Shown: positions 37,451-45,900 of the stretch, in pieces
Layout: each line of letters begins with the position of its first letter
How positions within the stretch are numbered: the stretch's first letter is position 1
Assembly: GCA_016742255.1 (NCBI GenBank)
Contig: JACVCB010000016.1
Span: forward strand, 1 to 64,000
Length of the DNA stretch: 64,000 nucleotides
Source: Leptospira sp.
GTDB taxonomy: Bacteria > Spirochaetota > Leptospiria > Leptospirales > Leptospiraceae
Direction: 5' to 3'
Program-made: the position numbers and the translations under genes
The notes under the pieces: generated by a model
Told to the model about the DNA's origin: nothing
Seen by the model: the letters and a program-made list of their open reading frames with translations, nothing else
Database searches by the model: none

Positions 37451-38272
37451 ATGATACGATTTACCACTCTAGTTTTTTCCTTCATTTTATGCTCGAGTTT
37501 ATCTGCTGAGTCAAGTTGGGGCAATTCCATTCAAAAGGGATTTGAAACCGCCAAACAGGAAAATAAATTCATCATCGTTGATGTATTTGCAGATTGGTGT
37601 ACGTATTGTATGGTTTTGGAAAAAGAAATTTTCCCAGACCCAGAAGTGAGTCGCATCTTAGACCAATTCGTTCGAGTGCGACTTGACGGAGAAGAATTTC
37701 CGAACCTTCGTAAAAAGTACAATATCGAAGGTTATCCGACAATTTTGTTCTTAGATGGGGATGGAAATTTTGTCACAAAGATAGTAGGCCTTGCAACCAA
37801 GGAAGATATTGTCTCCCTTTCAAAAAGAATCTTACAAGAACCAAACTTAGAATCTTTTTTAAAAACTGAAATTAGAAAAGAAAAAGAGAACCCTCACTTA
37901 CACTTTCGTTTGGGTTTGTTGTACTTTCAAAACAAGGAATATGAAAAAGCAGAAGAACAATTTCTCAATTCCATACAAAAATCAAAAAACATTCCCATCG
38001 TAAAAGAGAATTCTCACTTTAATTTAAATCTGATCCGGTCCGTCAATGGACCAAAAGATGGTGCTGTATCTTCTTGGAAAGAATTCATTAAAACTTATCC
38101 AAATTCGAAACGAATCACAACCGCGAAATTGTATTATGGGATTAGTTTAAAAGAAACGGGAGACTTAAAACTTGCTAAGTCCATCCTTACCGAGATCCAA
38201 CCGAAGTTAGTCTCGGAGTCAGACAAAACCATTTGTAAAGAAACTCTATTACAAATCGAAAAAGGTTTTTAA
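37451..38272 (+). CDS. Exported thioredoxin-fold protein with TPR-like C-terminus
   Basis: A 273-residue periplasmic protein. The signal peptide (MIRFTTLVFSFILCSSLSA) is followed by a thioredoxin fold (about 25-130) with active site ADWCTYCMV, similar to the DsbD C-terminal/thioredoxin_7 type, then cis-Pro GYPTILFLDGDG. Residues about 145-265 form tetratricopeptide-like helices (HLHFRLGLLYFQNKEYEKAE). The likely role is thiol reduction or disulfide handling in the envelope. An upstream in-frame ATG (37373) would bury the signal peptide, so 37451 is preferred. Confidence 0.8.
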   Translation: MIRFTTLVFSFILCSSLSAESSWGNSIQKGFETAKQENKFIIVDVFADWCTYCMVLEKEIFPDPEVSRILDQFVRVRLDGEEFPNLRKKYNIEGYPTILFLDGDGNFVTKIVGLATKEDIVSLSKRILQEPNLESFLKTEIRKEKENPHLHFRLGLLYFQNKEYEKAEEQFLNSIQKSKNIPIVKENSHFNLNLIRSVNGPKDGAVSSWKEFIKTYPNSKRITTAKLYYGISLKETGDLKLAKSILTEIQPKLVSESDKTICKETLLQIEKGF

Positions 38273-38284
38273 TCCAGAAATCAC

Positions 38285-38308
38285 TTCGGCAAACAATGGT
38301 TTGCCGAA
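38285..38308. terminator. Perfect 10-bp hairpin between convergent genes
   Basis: TTCGGCAAAC-AATG-GTTTGCCGAA forms a perfect 10-bp stem with a 4-base loop between the thioredoxin-fold gene and the convergent ugd gene. There is no long T-run on either side, so it may act as a weak or factor-assisted bidirectional terminator or mRNA 3' stabiliser. Confidence 0.55.
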
Positions 38309-38315
38309 AATAAAT

Positions 38316-39620
38316 CTAGCGATTCCCAATAGAATAATAAGTGAAACCTAATTCTTGCATAAGTGTAGGTTTATATTGATTCCTTCCATCAAAGATAAGT
38401 GGAGCCTTTAACAAGGATTTGATCTTTGCAAAATCTGGTTCCCTGAATTCTCGCCACTCCGTTAATAATAACATAGCATCTGCACCTTCTAAAGTTGAAT
38501 ATGCATCTTTTTTATATTCCACTTTGCCATCAAAGTAATACTTTGAAGTTTCCATAGCCGCTGGATCAAATACTTGGATTTTGGCACCGTTTTTATGTAG
38601 TTCATAGATTAGCGGAATTGATGGAGCTTCTCGCATATCATCCGTTCCAGGTTTAAACGAAAGACCCCAAATACCAAATGTTTTCCCTTTCATATCAGTT
38701 GATTTGAAGTGTTGGAAAATTTTATCAGTAAGTCTTGTTTTTTGTTTTTCATTCACATCTTCCACTGATTGGATGATGTGCATTGGTGCATTGACTTCTT
38801 CTGCTGTCCTAAGAAGTGCTCTCACATCTTTTGGAAAACAAGATCCACCATACCCAATCCCTGCATATAAGAATTGACGTCCAATTCTTGAGTCTGTTCC
38901 CATACCTTTCCGAACATCATCATAATTGGCACCTAACGCATCACATAAATTTGCAATCTCGTTTACAAAGGAAATCTTTGTCGCAAGGAAAGCGTTACAA
39001 GCATACTTAGTGAGTTCCGCAGAACGTATACTCATCGTGATAATTGGGTTTCCATTCAAAACAAATGGAGAGTATAACTCACTCATTTTTTTAGCAGCGT
39101 GATCTGATTCAGCACCAATCACAACTCGCTCAGGGCGCATAAAATCTTCAATTGCAGCCCCTTCTTTCAAAAATTCAGGATTCGAAACCACATCAAACGA
39201 GTGTTTTGTGTTTTTTGCTACGATTTCCTTTACTTTGTCTGCAGTTCCAACGGGAACAGTTGATTTATCAACAATGATTTTGTGTCCATTCATTGTTTTT
39301 CCAACTTCTTCTGCTACTGCGAAAACAAATCGTAAGTCCGCGGATCCGTTATCGGATGTTGGAGTTCCAACAGCAATGAATACGAATTCAGAAGCCTCAA
39401 CTCCATCCTTTAAGGATGTGGAAAATTTAAGTCTGCCTTCTTTATAATTACGTTCTACCAGTTCTGACAAACCTGGTTCATAAATCGGTATGATTCCTGT
39501 TTTTAAATCACTGATCTTTTTTTCATCTTTATCAATACAAATCACATCATTGCCATATTCAGCAAAACAGGTACCTGCAACGAGACCCACATATCCGGTT
39601 CCGACTACGCAAACTTTCAT
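38316..39620 (-). CDS. UDP-glucose 6-dehydrogenase
   Basis: Oxidises UDP-glucose to UDP-glucuronate, a precursor of surface polysaccharides. The 434-residue protein begins MKVCVVGTGYVGLVAG (NAD-binding), has the catalytic Cys in GYGGSCFPKDVRAL, and ends with the third-domain signature FKPGTDDMREAPS. The length is standard. It lies downstream of the wzm-wzt exporter on the same strand, which suggests a role in the exported glycan. A 59-base gap separates it from wzt, so they may be one transcript. Confidence 0.95.
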   Translation of the reverse strand: MKVCVVGTGYVGLVAGTCFAEYGNDVICIDKDEKKISDLKTGIIPIYEPGLSELVERNYKEGRLKFSTSLKDGVEASEFVFIAVGTPTSDNGSADLRFVFAVAEEVGKTMNGHKIIVDKSTVPVGTADKVKEIVAKNTKHSFDVVSNPEFLKEGAAIEDFMRPERVVIGAESDHAAKKMSELYSPFVLNGNPIITMSIRSAELTKYACNAFLATKISFVNEIANLCDALGANYDDVRKGMGTDSRIGRQFLYAGIGYGGSCFPKDVRALLRTAEEVNAPMHIIQSVEDVNEKQKTRLTDKIFQHFKSTDMKGKTFGIWGLSFKPGTDDMREAPSIPLIYELHKNGAKIQVFDPAAMETSKYYFDGKVEYKKDAYSTLEGADAMLLLTEWREFREPDFAKIKSLLKAPLIFDGRNQYKPTLMQELGFTYYSIGNR

Positions 39621-39679
39621 AGGATTTCCAGAATTTCTATTTTGACCAAAAAGGAAACTGTTTTTCTAAAAGGAAGAAC

Positions 39680-40867
39680 CTAGTCTTCTCGGATGTGGAA
39701 TTGTGTTGGGATATGACAAATTCCTACGAATTTTTCAATTTTCCCTGATTCTACTTCAAAATCTAAGATGGACTCCCGCCAGAAATAACTCCCTTCAATA
39801 TGGGATTCACCTTTATGGATTGAAACCCCAATCGTATACTTCCCTTGGGAAAACTGAATCGGAAAGACAAACTCAACTTGGTATTCTTTGCCCTTTTGGA
39901 AACTCCGTTTGCCATCGCCTAAGTGGTGGGTATTTGTTCCAAAGATACGAATCCCTTTTTCATTATCGATATGAAAACCAACGGTAACATCCTCTATAAA
40001 TTCATCGGATAGGAATGTCAGTTGTAACCGAACCTGTGCTCCGATAAAAAACACATTCGAGGAAACACCATTTTGATTTTGTATGCTGACATGTAAATTT
40101 TGAATGGATTTGGAAGAATAGGAATCTGATGGACTTGTCTCACCAGCTAACACATGCATATATTGTTCAATTGTTTCTTTGGGATTTCCTTCATAAAGAA
40201 GTCTTCCCTTATCTAATAAAAGAGCACGTGTACAAAAATAAGAAACCAATCCTAAATCATGGCTCACAACAAGAATAGAGGTTCCTAATTCAGAAAATTC
40301 GCGAATTCGTTTCAGACATTTTTGTTGGAAACTTGCATCTCCCACAGCCAAGGCTTCATCGACGATTAGGATGTCTGGTCGTTTTGCAGTTGCCAAACTA
40401 AAACCAAGTCTCATTGCCATACCAGAGCTATAGTTCTTTAAGGGTGTGTAACGAAACTCTTCTAGTTCCGCAAAGGCAAATATAGTATCAGACAACGATT
40501 TGATTTCTTTTGGTTTGTATCCCCATACTAGTCCATTGAAGTATACATTTTCTTCTCCTGACAATTCAGGGTTAAATCCAACACTTAATTCAAGTAAAGC
40601 ACGAACGGAACCATTCACTTGTAAATTGCCCTTATCTTTTTGGATCACACCTGTGATTAACTTTAAAAGAGTCGACTTACCTGCTCCATTCCTTCCAATG
40701 ATGCCAAGAATTTCTCCTGGATTTACTTTTAGGTTCAATGAATTGATTGCCGTAAATTTTGAGTCAATTCCGAAGTAACCAAAACTAAGACCTGCAAGGA
40801 TTCGTTTCCAAGGTTTGGAAAACCCATGATAATCCTTGGAAAGATTTTCAATCAGAACAGAAGTCAT
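39680..40867 (-). CDS. wzt: O-antigen/polysaccharide ABC exporter ATPase (Wzt-like)
   Basis: ATP-binding subunit of an ABC-2 exporter that moves finished O-antigen-like polymers across the inner membrane. The 395-residue protein has Walker A GRNGAGKSTLLK, the signature NYSSGMAMRLGFSLA typical of Wzt/TagH, Walker B ILIVDEALAVGDASF and the H-loop VVSHD. Residues about 250-390 form a Wzt-C-like beta domain (TVGFHIDNEKGIRIFGTNT) that in other systems recognises the end modification of the glycan. It starts 6 bases after the permease gene. Confidence 0.93.
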   Translation of the reverse strand: MTSVLIENLSKDYHGFSKPWKRILAGLSFGYFGIDSKFTAINSLNLKVNPGEILGIIGRNGAGKSTLLKLITGVIQKDKGNLQVNGSVRALLELSVGFNPELSGEENVYFNGLVWGYKPKEIKSLSDTIFAFAELEEFRYTPLKNYSSGMAMRLGFSLATAKRPDILIVDEALAVGDASFQQKCLKRIREFSELGTSILVVSHDLGLVSYFCTRALLLDKGRLLYEGNPKETIEQYMHVLAGETSPSDSYSSKSIQNLHVSIQNQNGVSSNVFFIGAQVRLQLTFLSDEFIEDVTVGFHIDNEKGIRIFGTNTHHLGDGKRSFQKGKEYQVEFVFPIQFSQGKYTIGVSIHKGESHIEGSYFWRESILDFEVESGKIEKFVGICHIPTQFHIRED

Positions 40868-40873
40868 TGGAAC

Positions 40874-41623
40874 TTAAAGATGATCCAAAATTACGGATTG
40901 GAATTTCCGTTTGGCGAGTAAATAAACAAGAAAAAAGAAAAGTAAAAACGGTGTTATGTGTAACCACTCAAATTGAGATTGAAACCCACTAATCACAGTT
41001 GTGCGAAATACATCCAATGGGATAGTGAAAGGATTCCATTCATTCCATTGTTTAAGATATCCTGTTGGGTAATACAAAACAGGAATCCCCCAAAATACCA
41101 ATTGGCTCACCAAACGAATCAAAGGTGAGATATCCTTTAGGAGAATATTGAGTCGTGAAAGGTAATGCAATAGTAACATCAGATACAGTCCAGACAGAAC
41201 AAGGACAGTGTAACCAAAAAAGATTCCGGTTAGATTTAATGTTCCTGAATACCCTAAGTAAAGGAACACAGGAATGGATGTGATGAAACTATGGATGAGA
41301 AACTGGACAAATGGAATCCATAAAAAAAGATCAATGCCAAGGCTTGAACGTTTGAGTAAGGAACGATTGTCAGTGAGGATACCTGTGCCCCGTACAAGTA
41401 ATTCTTGGATGGGTATCCAAAACAAAAGGCCAGTGAGCAAATAGGCAGTGAAATCTTCTTGGGTGGATGGGTTTCTTAGATTGAGGACTAAAAAGACAAG
41501 GGCGTACAAACTGATGAGTACTAAGTTCTGCAAAAACATCCAGGAAATTCCCAAGAAGGAACCTGCATATTGCAGAGCATAGTCACGCCGAACAAGAGCC
41601 CAAAGTATGGATAGTTTCTCCAT
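40874..41623 (-). CDS. wzm: O-antigen/polysaccharide ABC exporter permease (Wzm-like)
   Basis: A 249-residue ABC-2 membrane permease with about six hydrophobic segments, an N-terminal LVRRDYALQYAGSFLGISW motif and the typical WNPFTIPLDVFR near the last loops. It pairs with the downstream Wzt-like ATPase. No glycosyltransferases are visible in the window, so the polysaccharide cluster is incomplete here. Confidence 0.9.
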   Translation of the reverse strand: MEKLSILWALVRRDYALQYAGSFLGISWMFLQNLVLISLYALVFLVLNLRNPSTQEDFTAYLLTGLLFWIPIQELLVRGTGILTDNRSLLKRSSLGIDLFLWIPFVQFLIHSFITSIPVFLYLGYSGTLNLTGIFFGYTVLVLSGLYLMLLLHYLSRLNILLKDISPLIRLVSQLVFWGIPVLYYPTGYLKQWNEWNPFTIPLDVFRTTVISGFQSQFEWLHITPFLLFFFLVYLLAKRKFQSVILDHL

Positions 41624-41680
41624 ACTTTGATTGTCGGCCCCGAGTCTCTGATTCTAGACCAGAAACCAGGGTATTGGTTC

Positions 41681-41896
41681 TTACATCTTCCTTAAGTTCT
41701 TTTGCCCTAAGTCAGAAAGATTGGGGGATACCCAATTCCCTTTTTGGACTACCTCACCTTGGAACGCTTCCATGAGGTACTCTTCGAAGGTTTTTCCGGA
41801 TTGGTTTTGGGCAAATCCCTTTTTAGGACCTTGGCCAGCGAGCCCAGAATCCTTATGGCGGTTGTAAGCGGGTTGTTGGATGGATCGAACGATCAT
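41681..41896 (-). CDS. Small hydrophilic protein upstream of wzm
   Basis: A 71-residue hydrophilic protein with no recognisable motif, e.g. GKTFEEYLMEAFQGEV and a basic C-terminus. It lies 57 bases upstream of the Wzm-like gene on the same strand and downstream of an inverted repeat/promoter-like region. Codon use looks coding, but evidence is limited to length and position. Confidence 0.5.
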   Translation of the reverse strand: MIVRSIQQPAYNRHKDSGLAGQGPKKGFAQNQSGKTFEEYLMEAFQGEVVQKGNWVSPNLSDLGQKNLRKM

Positions 41897-41978
41897 AGGT
41901 TTTTCCTCCCCGTCATCATGTTAGACGACATAAAACTAAAAAATAATACCAATAATATACTAAACGCTTGTTTACACT

Positions 41979-42001
41979 ACTTAACATTTGAGAAGTTAAG
42001 T
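41979..42001. promoter_or_regulatory. 7-bp inverted repeat, possible operator
   Basis: ACTTAAC-ATTTGAGAA-GTTAAGT: perfect 7-bp arms around a 9-base spacer, in an AT-rich 275-base region between the divergent small-protein gene (minus) and a 522-residue protein gene (plus). Its right arm overlaps a minus-strand TTGACT (about 41999-42004), which could be a -35 box, so binding there would block transcription toward wzm. No protein binder is known from the sequence. Confidence 0.35.
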
Positions 42002-42171
42002 CAATATTTTTTTCACGTTTTTATCGGTTTGTATTAACAATTTAGCATTCCTCTGGGACAAAACCCGCCCCAAGATGGATTTTTTTTCGCCGTTCACTAG
42101 AATATGTCCCTTTTTCAAAAAAAAGCAAACGGAATGAGGGAAAAAAAGAACAAAATCGAACCCCAATCCTG

Positions 42172-43740
42172 GTGGATTGGCAGAAAATTGCGCTATTTTT
42201 GTGGTTTATCTTCGTACAGTCATTGTTTGCTGGAGAAAAATCACCGAAAGACGTCCCTGTGGCCAGTTTACTACGCGTTGGATTTTCCCCAAAACTTGTG
42301 GCCATCTGGCAACAAAAAGTAAAAGCCCCTAGGACAGAGTTTTTCCAATGGAAACGTTCCCTGGCAGGCAAGGATGCGGCACTTGTCTCGAAATTATGGA
42401 AACTTGAGAATTTGAGTTATCCCCCTCCAACCAGGGAACCAAAACCAAACATCCCCCATGACAAAAAGAAAATCGGAAAGCAAGGTATTACCGAAAACAT
42501 ACCCAAAGCAGAAATTCCGACCAGGGATCCATTTTTAGAAGATCATTTGTTTTTAGGACTTGGGTACCAAAACTTAGATGTCCAATACCTTCCCAGGGAA
42601 GAAAAAAACCATTCCTCCTTTGCCTTTGGAGGATTCCAAAAAGGCCAACGATTTTCCTTTGAAAAACGTGATGAAGATTTTTTATATGGCATTCATTTCA
42701 AATACAATTCCTTACACATAACATCCGGTAATCGGTATAAACCAATCCCTCACTTTTACTTTGCCAAAGATCCTAATTTTTATTCCCAAATGGATAGACC
42801 CAATTCACCGCTCCCCCAACCCATCCAAAGTTCTCATTTTTTCGGAACCCAAAATTCCATATTTGGGAAACCAACTTACTATGGAGTTTATTATGCACCT
42901 GGGTTTTCATCCTACCCTGGAATTTACTTCTCATCACCAAACAAATCTTATTCGGGTGTTTGGTCCCCTGGAGAAAATAAATCCAGTTTTTTTGTCAATG
43001 ACACATTACAATTACAACAGTTTGGGAAACATAGAATCCAATCCGAATCAATTTTGAATCGTAAGGAGACTGTTGGTTTTTACTATTCCAAATCAGAATT
43101 TGTGGACTCTAAATTTTTAGTTGATGTTACTGTTTACCGTGACTCTCCACTTTTGTATGGGAATGTATCCAGTGGAGACATTCGCCCAGAAATCCCACAA
43201 ACTTTAGGTTATATGAGAGGTAGTTACCAAAACATTGTTGGAGGAGAGGTTTTATCCTCGCAGGAAGGGCATCGTTATGAAAGTGGTGGTTCAGGTTTTT
43301 TACCCTTCATCGTTTCACAGTATGGTAATCTTCTCTATCGTTATAGGCAATATAATGAAGTTGGCAACTACCAATACCAAGAAACGGGAAGAGCCCTATT
43401 CTATGAATGGAGAAAAGATCGTACGGTTTATTCCATTGGGATGGAACGAAGGGAATTAGGAAACCAATGGGAAGGTAAAATTGCAATCCCGATTCAAATT
43501 GGACATTTATTGGAACTGAGTACCATTTTTAGAGAAGGGAATTTAAAAACAAGATCGTGGTTTGAAAACTGGACGTATGCATCCGATTTTAATATCAATT
43601 TAACAGATAGAGAAGAAATCATTAAAATTAAATATGTAAGTCAATTTCTATCATTAAACGTCAGTTACTCTGAAAAAAAAACATCACCAGCACCAATTTT
43701 ATTCATCAATTTTCAATTTTTACACTTAATTGATCTCTAA
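42172..43740 (+). CDS. Exported protein, predicted outer-membrane barrel
   Basis: Not recognised as a named family. The 522-residue protein begins with a GTG codon and a signal sequence (IALFLWFIFVQSLFAGEKS). An N-terminal helical segment (about 25-70) is followed by a region rich in Tyr, Ser, Gly and alternating aromatic residues typical of outer-membrane strands (YFAKDPNFYSQ, YYGVYYAPGFSSYPGIYF). The C-terminus ends FQFLHLIDL. The 3' end overlaps the convergent 195-residue gene by 4 bases. Confidence 0.7.
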   Translation: MDWQKIALFLWFIFVQSLFAGEKSPKDVPVASLLRVGFSPKLVAIWQQKVKAPRTEFFQWKRSLAGKDAALVSKLWKLENLSYPPPTREPKPNIPHDKKKIGKQGITENIPKAEIPTRDPFLEDHLFLGLGYQNLDVQYLPREEKNHSSFAFGGFQKGQRFSFEKRDEDFLYGIHFKYNSLHITSGNRYKPIPHFYFAKDPNFYSQMDRPNSPLPQPIQSSHFFGTQNSIFGKPTYYGVYYAPGFSSYPGIYFSSPNKSYSGVWSPGENKSSFFVNDTLQLQQFGKHRIQSESILNRKETVGFYYSKSEFVDSKFLVDVTVYRDSPLLYGNVSSGDIRPEIPQTLGYMRGSYQNIVGGEVLSSQEGHRYESGGSGFLPFIVSQYGNLLYRYRQYNEVGNYQYQETGRALFYEWRKDRTVYSIGMERRELGNQWEGKIAIPIQIGHLLELSTIFREGNLKTRSWFENWTYASDFNINLTDREEIIKIKYVSQFLSLNVSYSEKKTSPAPILFINFQFLHLIDL

Positions 43741-44324
43741 TACAACAAATCGTCGGTTCTGATTTCTTGGTAGGTTTGTAATTGAAAAATAGGGATTGAT
43801 TGTTTATCGATGAATTCATTTTTTTCGCCCGGAAGTTTTTTTGGAGTGGGTAATGATGACCTTTTTCCTCTTTCATCTACTGCATAATAATAGTATCCGA
43901 TCCATTCCCCTTTGACTAAATAAGGATTACCAATAAACAAATCTTTGACAAAAAATTCAGCATCCAAATCAAACTTATTTCTACGATACCGAAAATGGAT
44001 TTCATCTCCATTTAAATCGTAAAATACAACAAAATCCCCTTGTTTCCCTTTAAAATACAACTTCCATTCTAATGGGAAAACTCCCGTTTTTTGGAATTCC
44101 ATTTTACCATCTAAGATTCGTTTTTCGGAACGAGAGATAGGACCTGTGTATTTGGAATCTGCTTCTGAAAAAAGACTAGTGGTTAGAAATAAAAAACCTA
44201 TGAATCCAAAGATATATATCTGAGATAAAAACATCTTAGTTTGAATGGAAATATTTTGATTTCGTATTTGATTCCATACCAAAAGATCCTGATAGAAAAA
44301 ATTTGTGTACCAAAAGAATTTCAT
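43737..44324 (-). CDS. Exported protein of unknown function, coupled to HEAT-repeat gene
   Basis: A 195-residue protein. The ATG at 44324 overlaps the HEAT gene stop by 4 bases (ATGA), supporting translational coupling. An internal ATG at 44234 would put a hydrophobic signal (IYIFGFIGFLFLTTSLFSEA) at the very N-terminus, so the true start is uncertain. The mature part is rich in Tyr/Lys and beta-like (EWIGYYYYAVDERGKRSS). No known domain. Confidence 0.65.
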   Translation of the reverse strand: MKFFWYTNFFYQDLLVWNQIRNQNISIQTKMFLSQIYIFGFIGFLFLTTSLFSEADSKYTGPISRSEKRILDGKMEFQKTGVFPLEWKLYFKGKQGDFVVFYDLNGDEIHFRYRRNKFDLDAEFFVKDLFIGNPYLVKGEWIGYYYYAVDERGKRSSLPTPKKLPGEKNEFIDKQSIPIFQLQTYQEIRTDDLLY

Positions 44325-45469
44325 TTCGGTTCTTCTTCTGGTTTATCCTCAGTGGTTTTGTCGTCATCAGAGGGATTGTCTTTTCCATTGATCATATCAA
44401 TGGCTTTTTTTGCTGCTTTTTGTACCTTGGGACTTGGGTCACGGTCTCGTTTGTATTCCAATAACTCCAAGGCTTTGGGATCACGTAAATTCCCCATAAA
44501 TTCAATGGCACGTAATCTTACCATACTATCATCGTCACGAGCAAATTCATTCAGTTCTTGGAAAACTTCTTTATCACCCATAGTCACCAAAGCACCAATG
44601 GCATAAATTTTGAGTGATTGTGCTTTTTTAGCGTCCAACTTTCCAGATGTTTTTTTAAGAGAATCTAGCAGTTCATATAACTTCGGTTTTGCTGCTTCTG
44701 ATTTTAGCTTTCCTAACGTATTCATCGAATAACAACGCAGTGTTGTAGGTTGGATATCGTCAAAAGCTACTTCGAGAAGTGCAGACTCTGCTTCTTGGTA
44801 TAAAACAGTTCCAAAGTAAAGTGCAATTTGTCCACGGATATCGGCATTATTAAACTTCTCTCTAAATTTTGTTTCCAAATATGGTGCCGCAATTTTTCCC
44901 TCAGGTAATTCGGCGAGAGAACTGATGTACAAACTAAGGGAATTTGAATTTTTAGTGAAATCTTCTTTTTTTACTTTTTCTAAGAGTGGGTTTGTTGCTT
45001 CTGCAAGTTTCATTTTTTTGGCAGAAGTTACCGCTTGTTTGTTCACATCTTCATTTGGATCTTCAAAGAGTGAAATGATGGTTTCATGGTTTTCTTTTAG
45101 ATTCAAATCTCCTACTGTTTTGAGTAGGACAATCTTCATCCCCATATCCTTTTCTGTTTTAAGTTGTTCTCCAACCAAAACATAAAGTTCACCTGCATTT
45201 TCTTTAGGGAAACGCACAAGTTCACCTAACGCTTGTTTTCGCTCCTGGCTCGTGCCATAACGAATCATTTTTGAAAGTACTTCTTTTTTTTTGGAAATTT
45301 GTTCAGAAGAAAGTTCTTTCTCTTTTCCAAATAAAGGAGAAAGAGAGAGAACTCCAATGAATAAAAAACTGAGGAATTTATTTTGGTTGGTTTGTTTCCA
45401 ACTCCAAGATCCTACGGTTGAGGGCTTGGATAAGGTGTTGGTTTTCCAAATTCTGACGGAACTTATCAA
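44321..45469 (-). CDS. HEAT-repeat protein with hidden start in response-regulator gene
   Basis: About 380 residues (start uncertain), with an apparent signal sequence ([17 protein letters not shown]) followed by tandem HEAT/armadillo-like helical repeats (for example [19 protein letters not shown]) and an acidic C-terminal tail ([15 protein letters not shown]). The coding frame extends upstream into the response regulator (its stop is at 45378), so no canonical start sits cleanly before the signal; the best candidate is TTG at about 45469. HEAT repeats mediate protein-protein contact; a periplasmic scaffold role is inferred. Confidence 0.65.
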   Translation of the reverse strand: MISSVRIWKTNTLSKPSTVGSWSWKQTNQNKFLSFLFIGVLSLSPLFGKEKELSSEQISKKKEVLSKMIRYGTSQERKQALGELVRFPKENAGELYVLVGEQLKTEKDMGMKIVLLKTVGDLNLKENHETIISLFEDPNEDVNKQAVTSAKKMKLAEATNPLLEKVKKEDFTKNSNSLSLYISSLAELPEGKIAAPYLETKFREKFNNADIRGQIALYFGTVLYQEAESALLEVAFDDIQPTTLRCYSMNTLGKLKSEAAKPKLYELLDSLKKTSGKLDAKKAQSLKIYAIGALVTMGDKEVFQELNEFARDDDSMVRLRAIEFMGNLRDPKALELLEYKRDRDPSPKVQKAAKKAIDMINGKDNPSDDDKTTEDKPEEEPK

Positions 45470-45851
45470 GTAAGTCTTTGATGTCTTTGGATAACTCTTC
45501 AATATTCCAAGGTTTTTCGACATACCGACTGAGTCCCCCATTATTGATGGCGTAAATTGCGGAATCAAGTCCCGCTTGCCCTGTGAGAAGGATTTTGATC
45601 GCATCTGGGAGGCGTTGGTGCACCTGTTCCAAAAATCGATCCCCTTTCATTCCTGGCATCACCTGATCAGAAACGATGAGTTCTACAATATCGTTACTAC
45701 CAATGATTTCATCAATGAGGGAAAGTGCTTCTTCTGCACTACTTGCTGTCTCGATGATATGGGATTCTCCAAACCGAGCCAGTAGTTGTTCCGCAAGCGT
45801 CTCCAACACTGATACTTCATCATCGACACATATAATATAACCTTTACTCAT
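45378..45851 (-). CDS. Response regulator with receiver domain
   Basis: A 157-residue protein with a complete receiver domain: acidic pocket VDDE near the start, phospho-Asp62 in [17 protein letters not shown], and Lys in VEKPWNIEE. The C-terminal 35 residues form a coiled-coil extension with no output domain ([18 protein letters not shown]), so it probably acts by protein contact, as RpfG-N or CheY-like proteins do. It lies directly upstream of the HEAT-repeat gene and about 50 bases downstream of glycogen phosphorylase, same strand. Confidence 0.9.
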   Translation of the reverse strand: MSKGYIICVDDEVSVLETLAEQLLARFGESHIIETASSAEEALSLIDEIIGSNDIVELIVSDQVMPGMKGDRFLEQVHQRLPDAIKILLTGQAGLDSAIYAINNGGLSRYVEKPWNIEELSKDIKDLLDKFRQNLENQHLIQALNRRILELETNQPK

Positions 45852-45900
45852 TTGAAACCCTTCCCTTGGAACGATAATCCTTCTGTTCTATACTGTCGAT

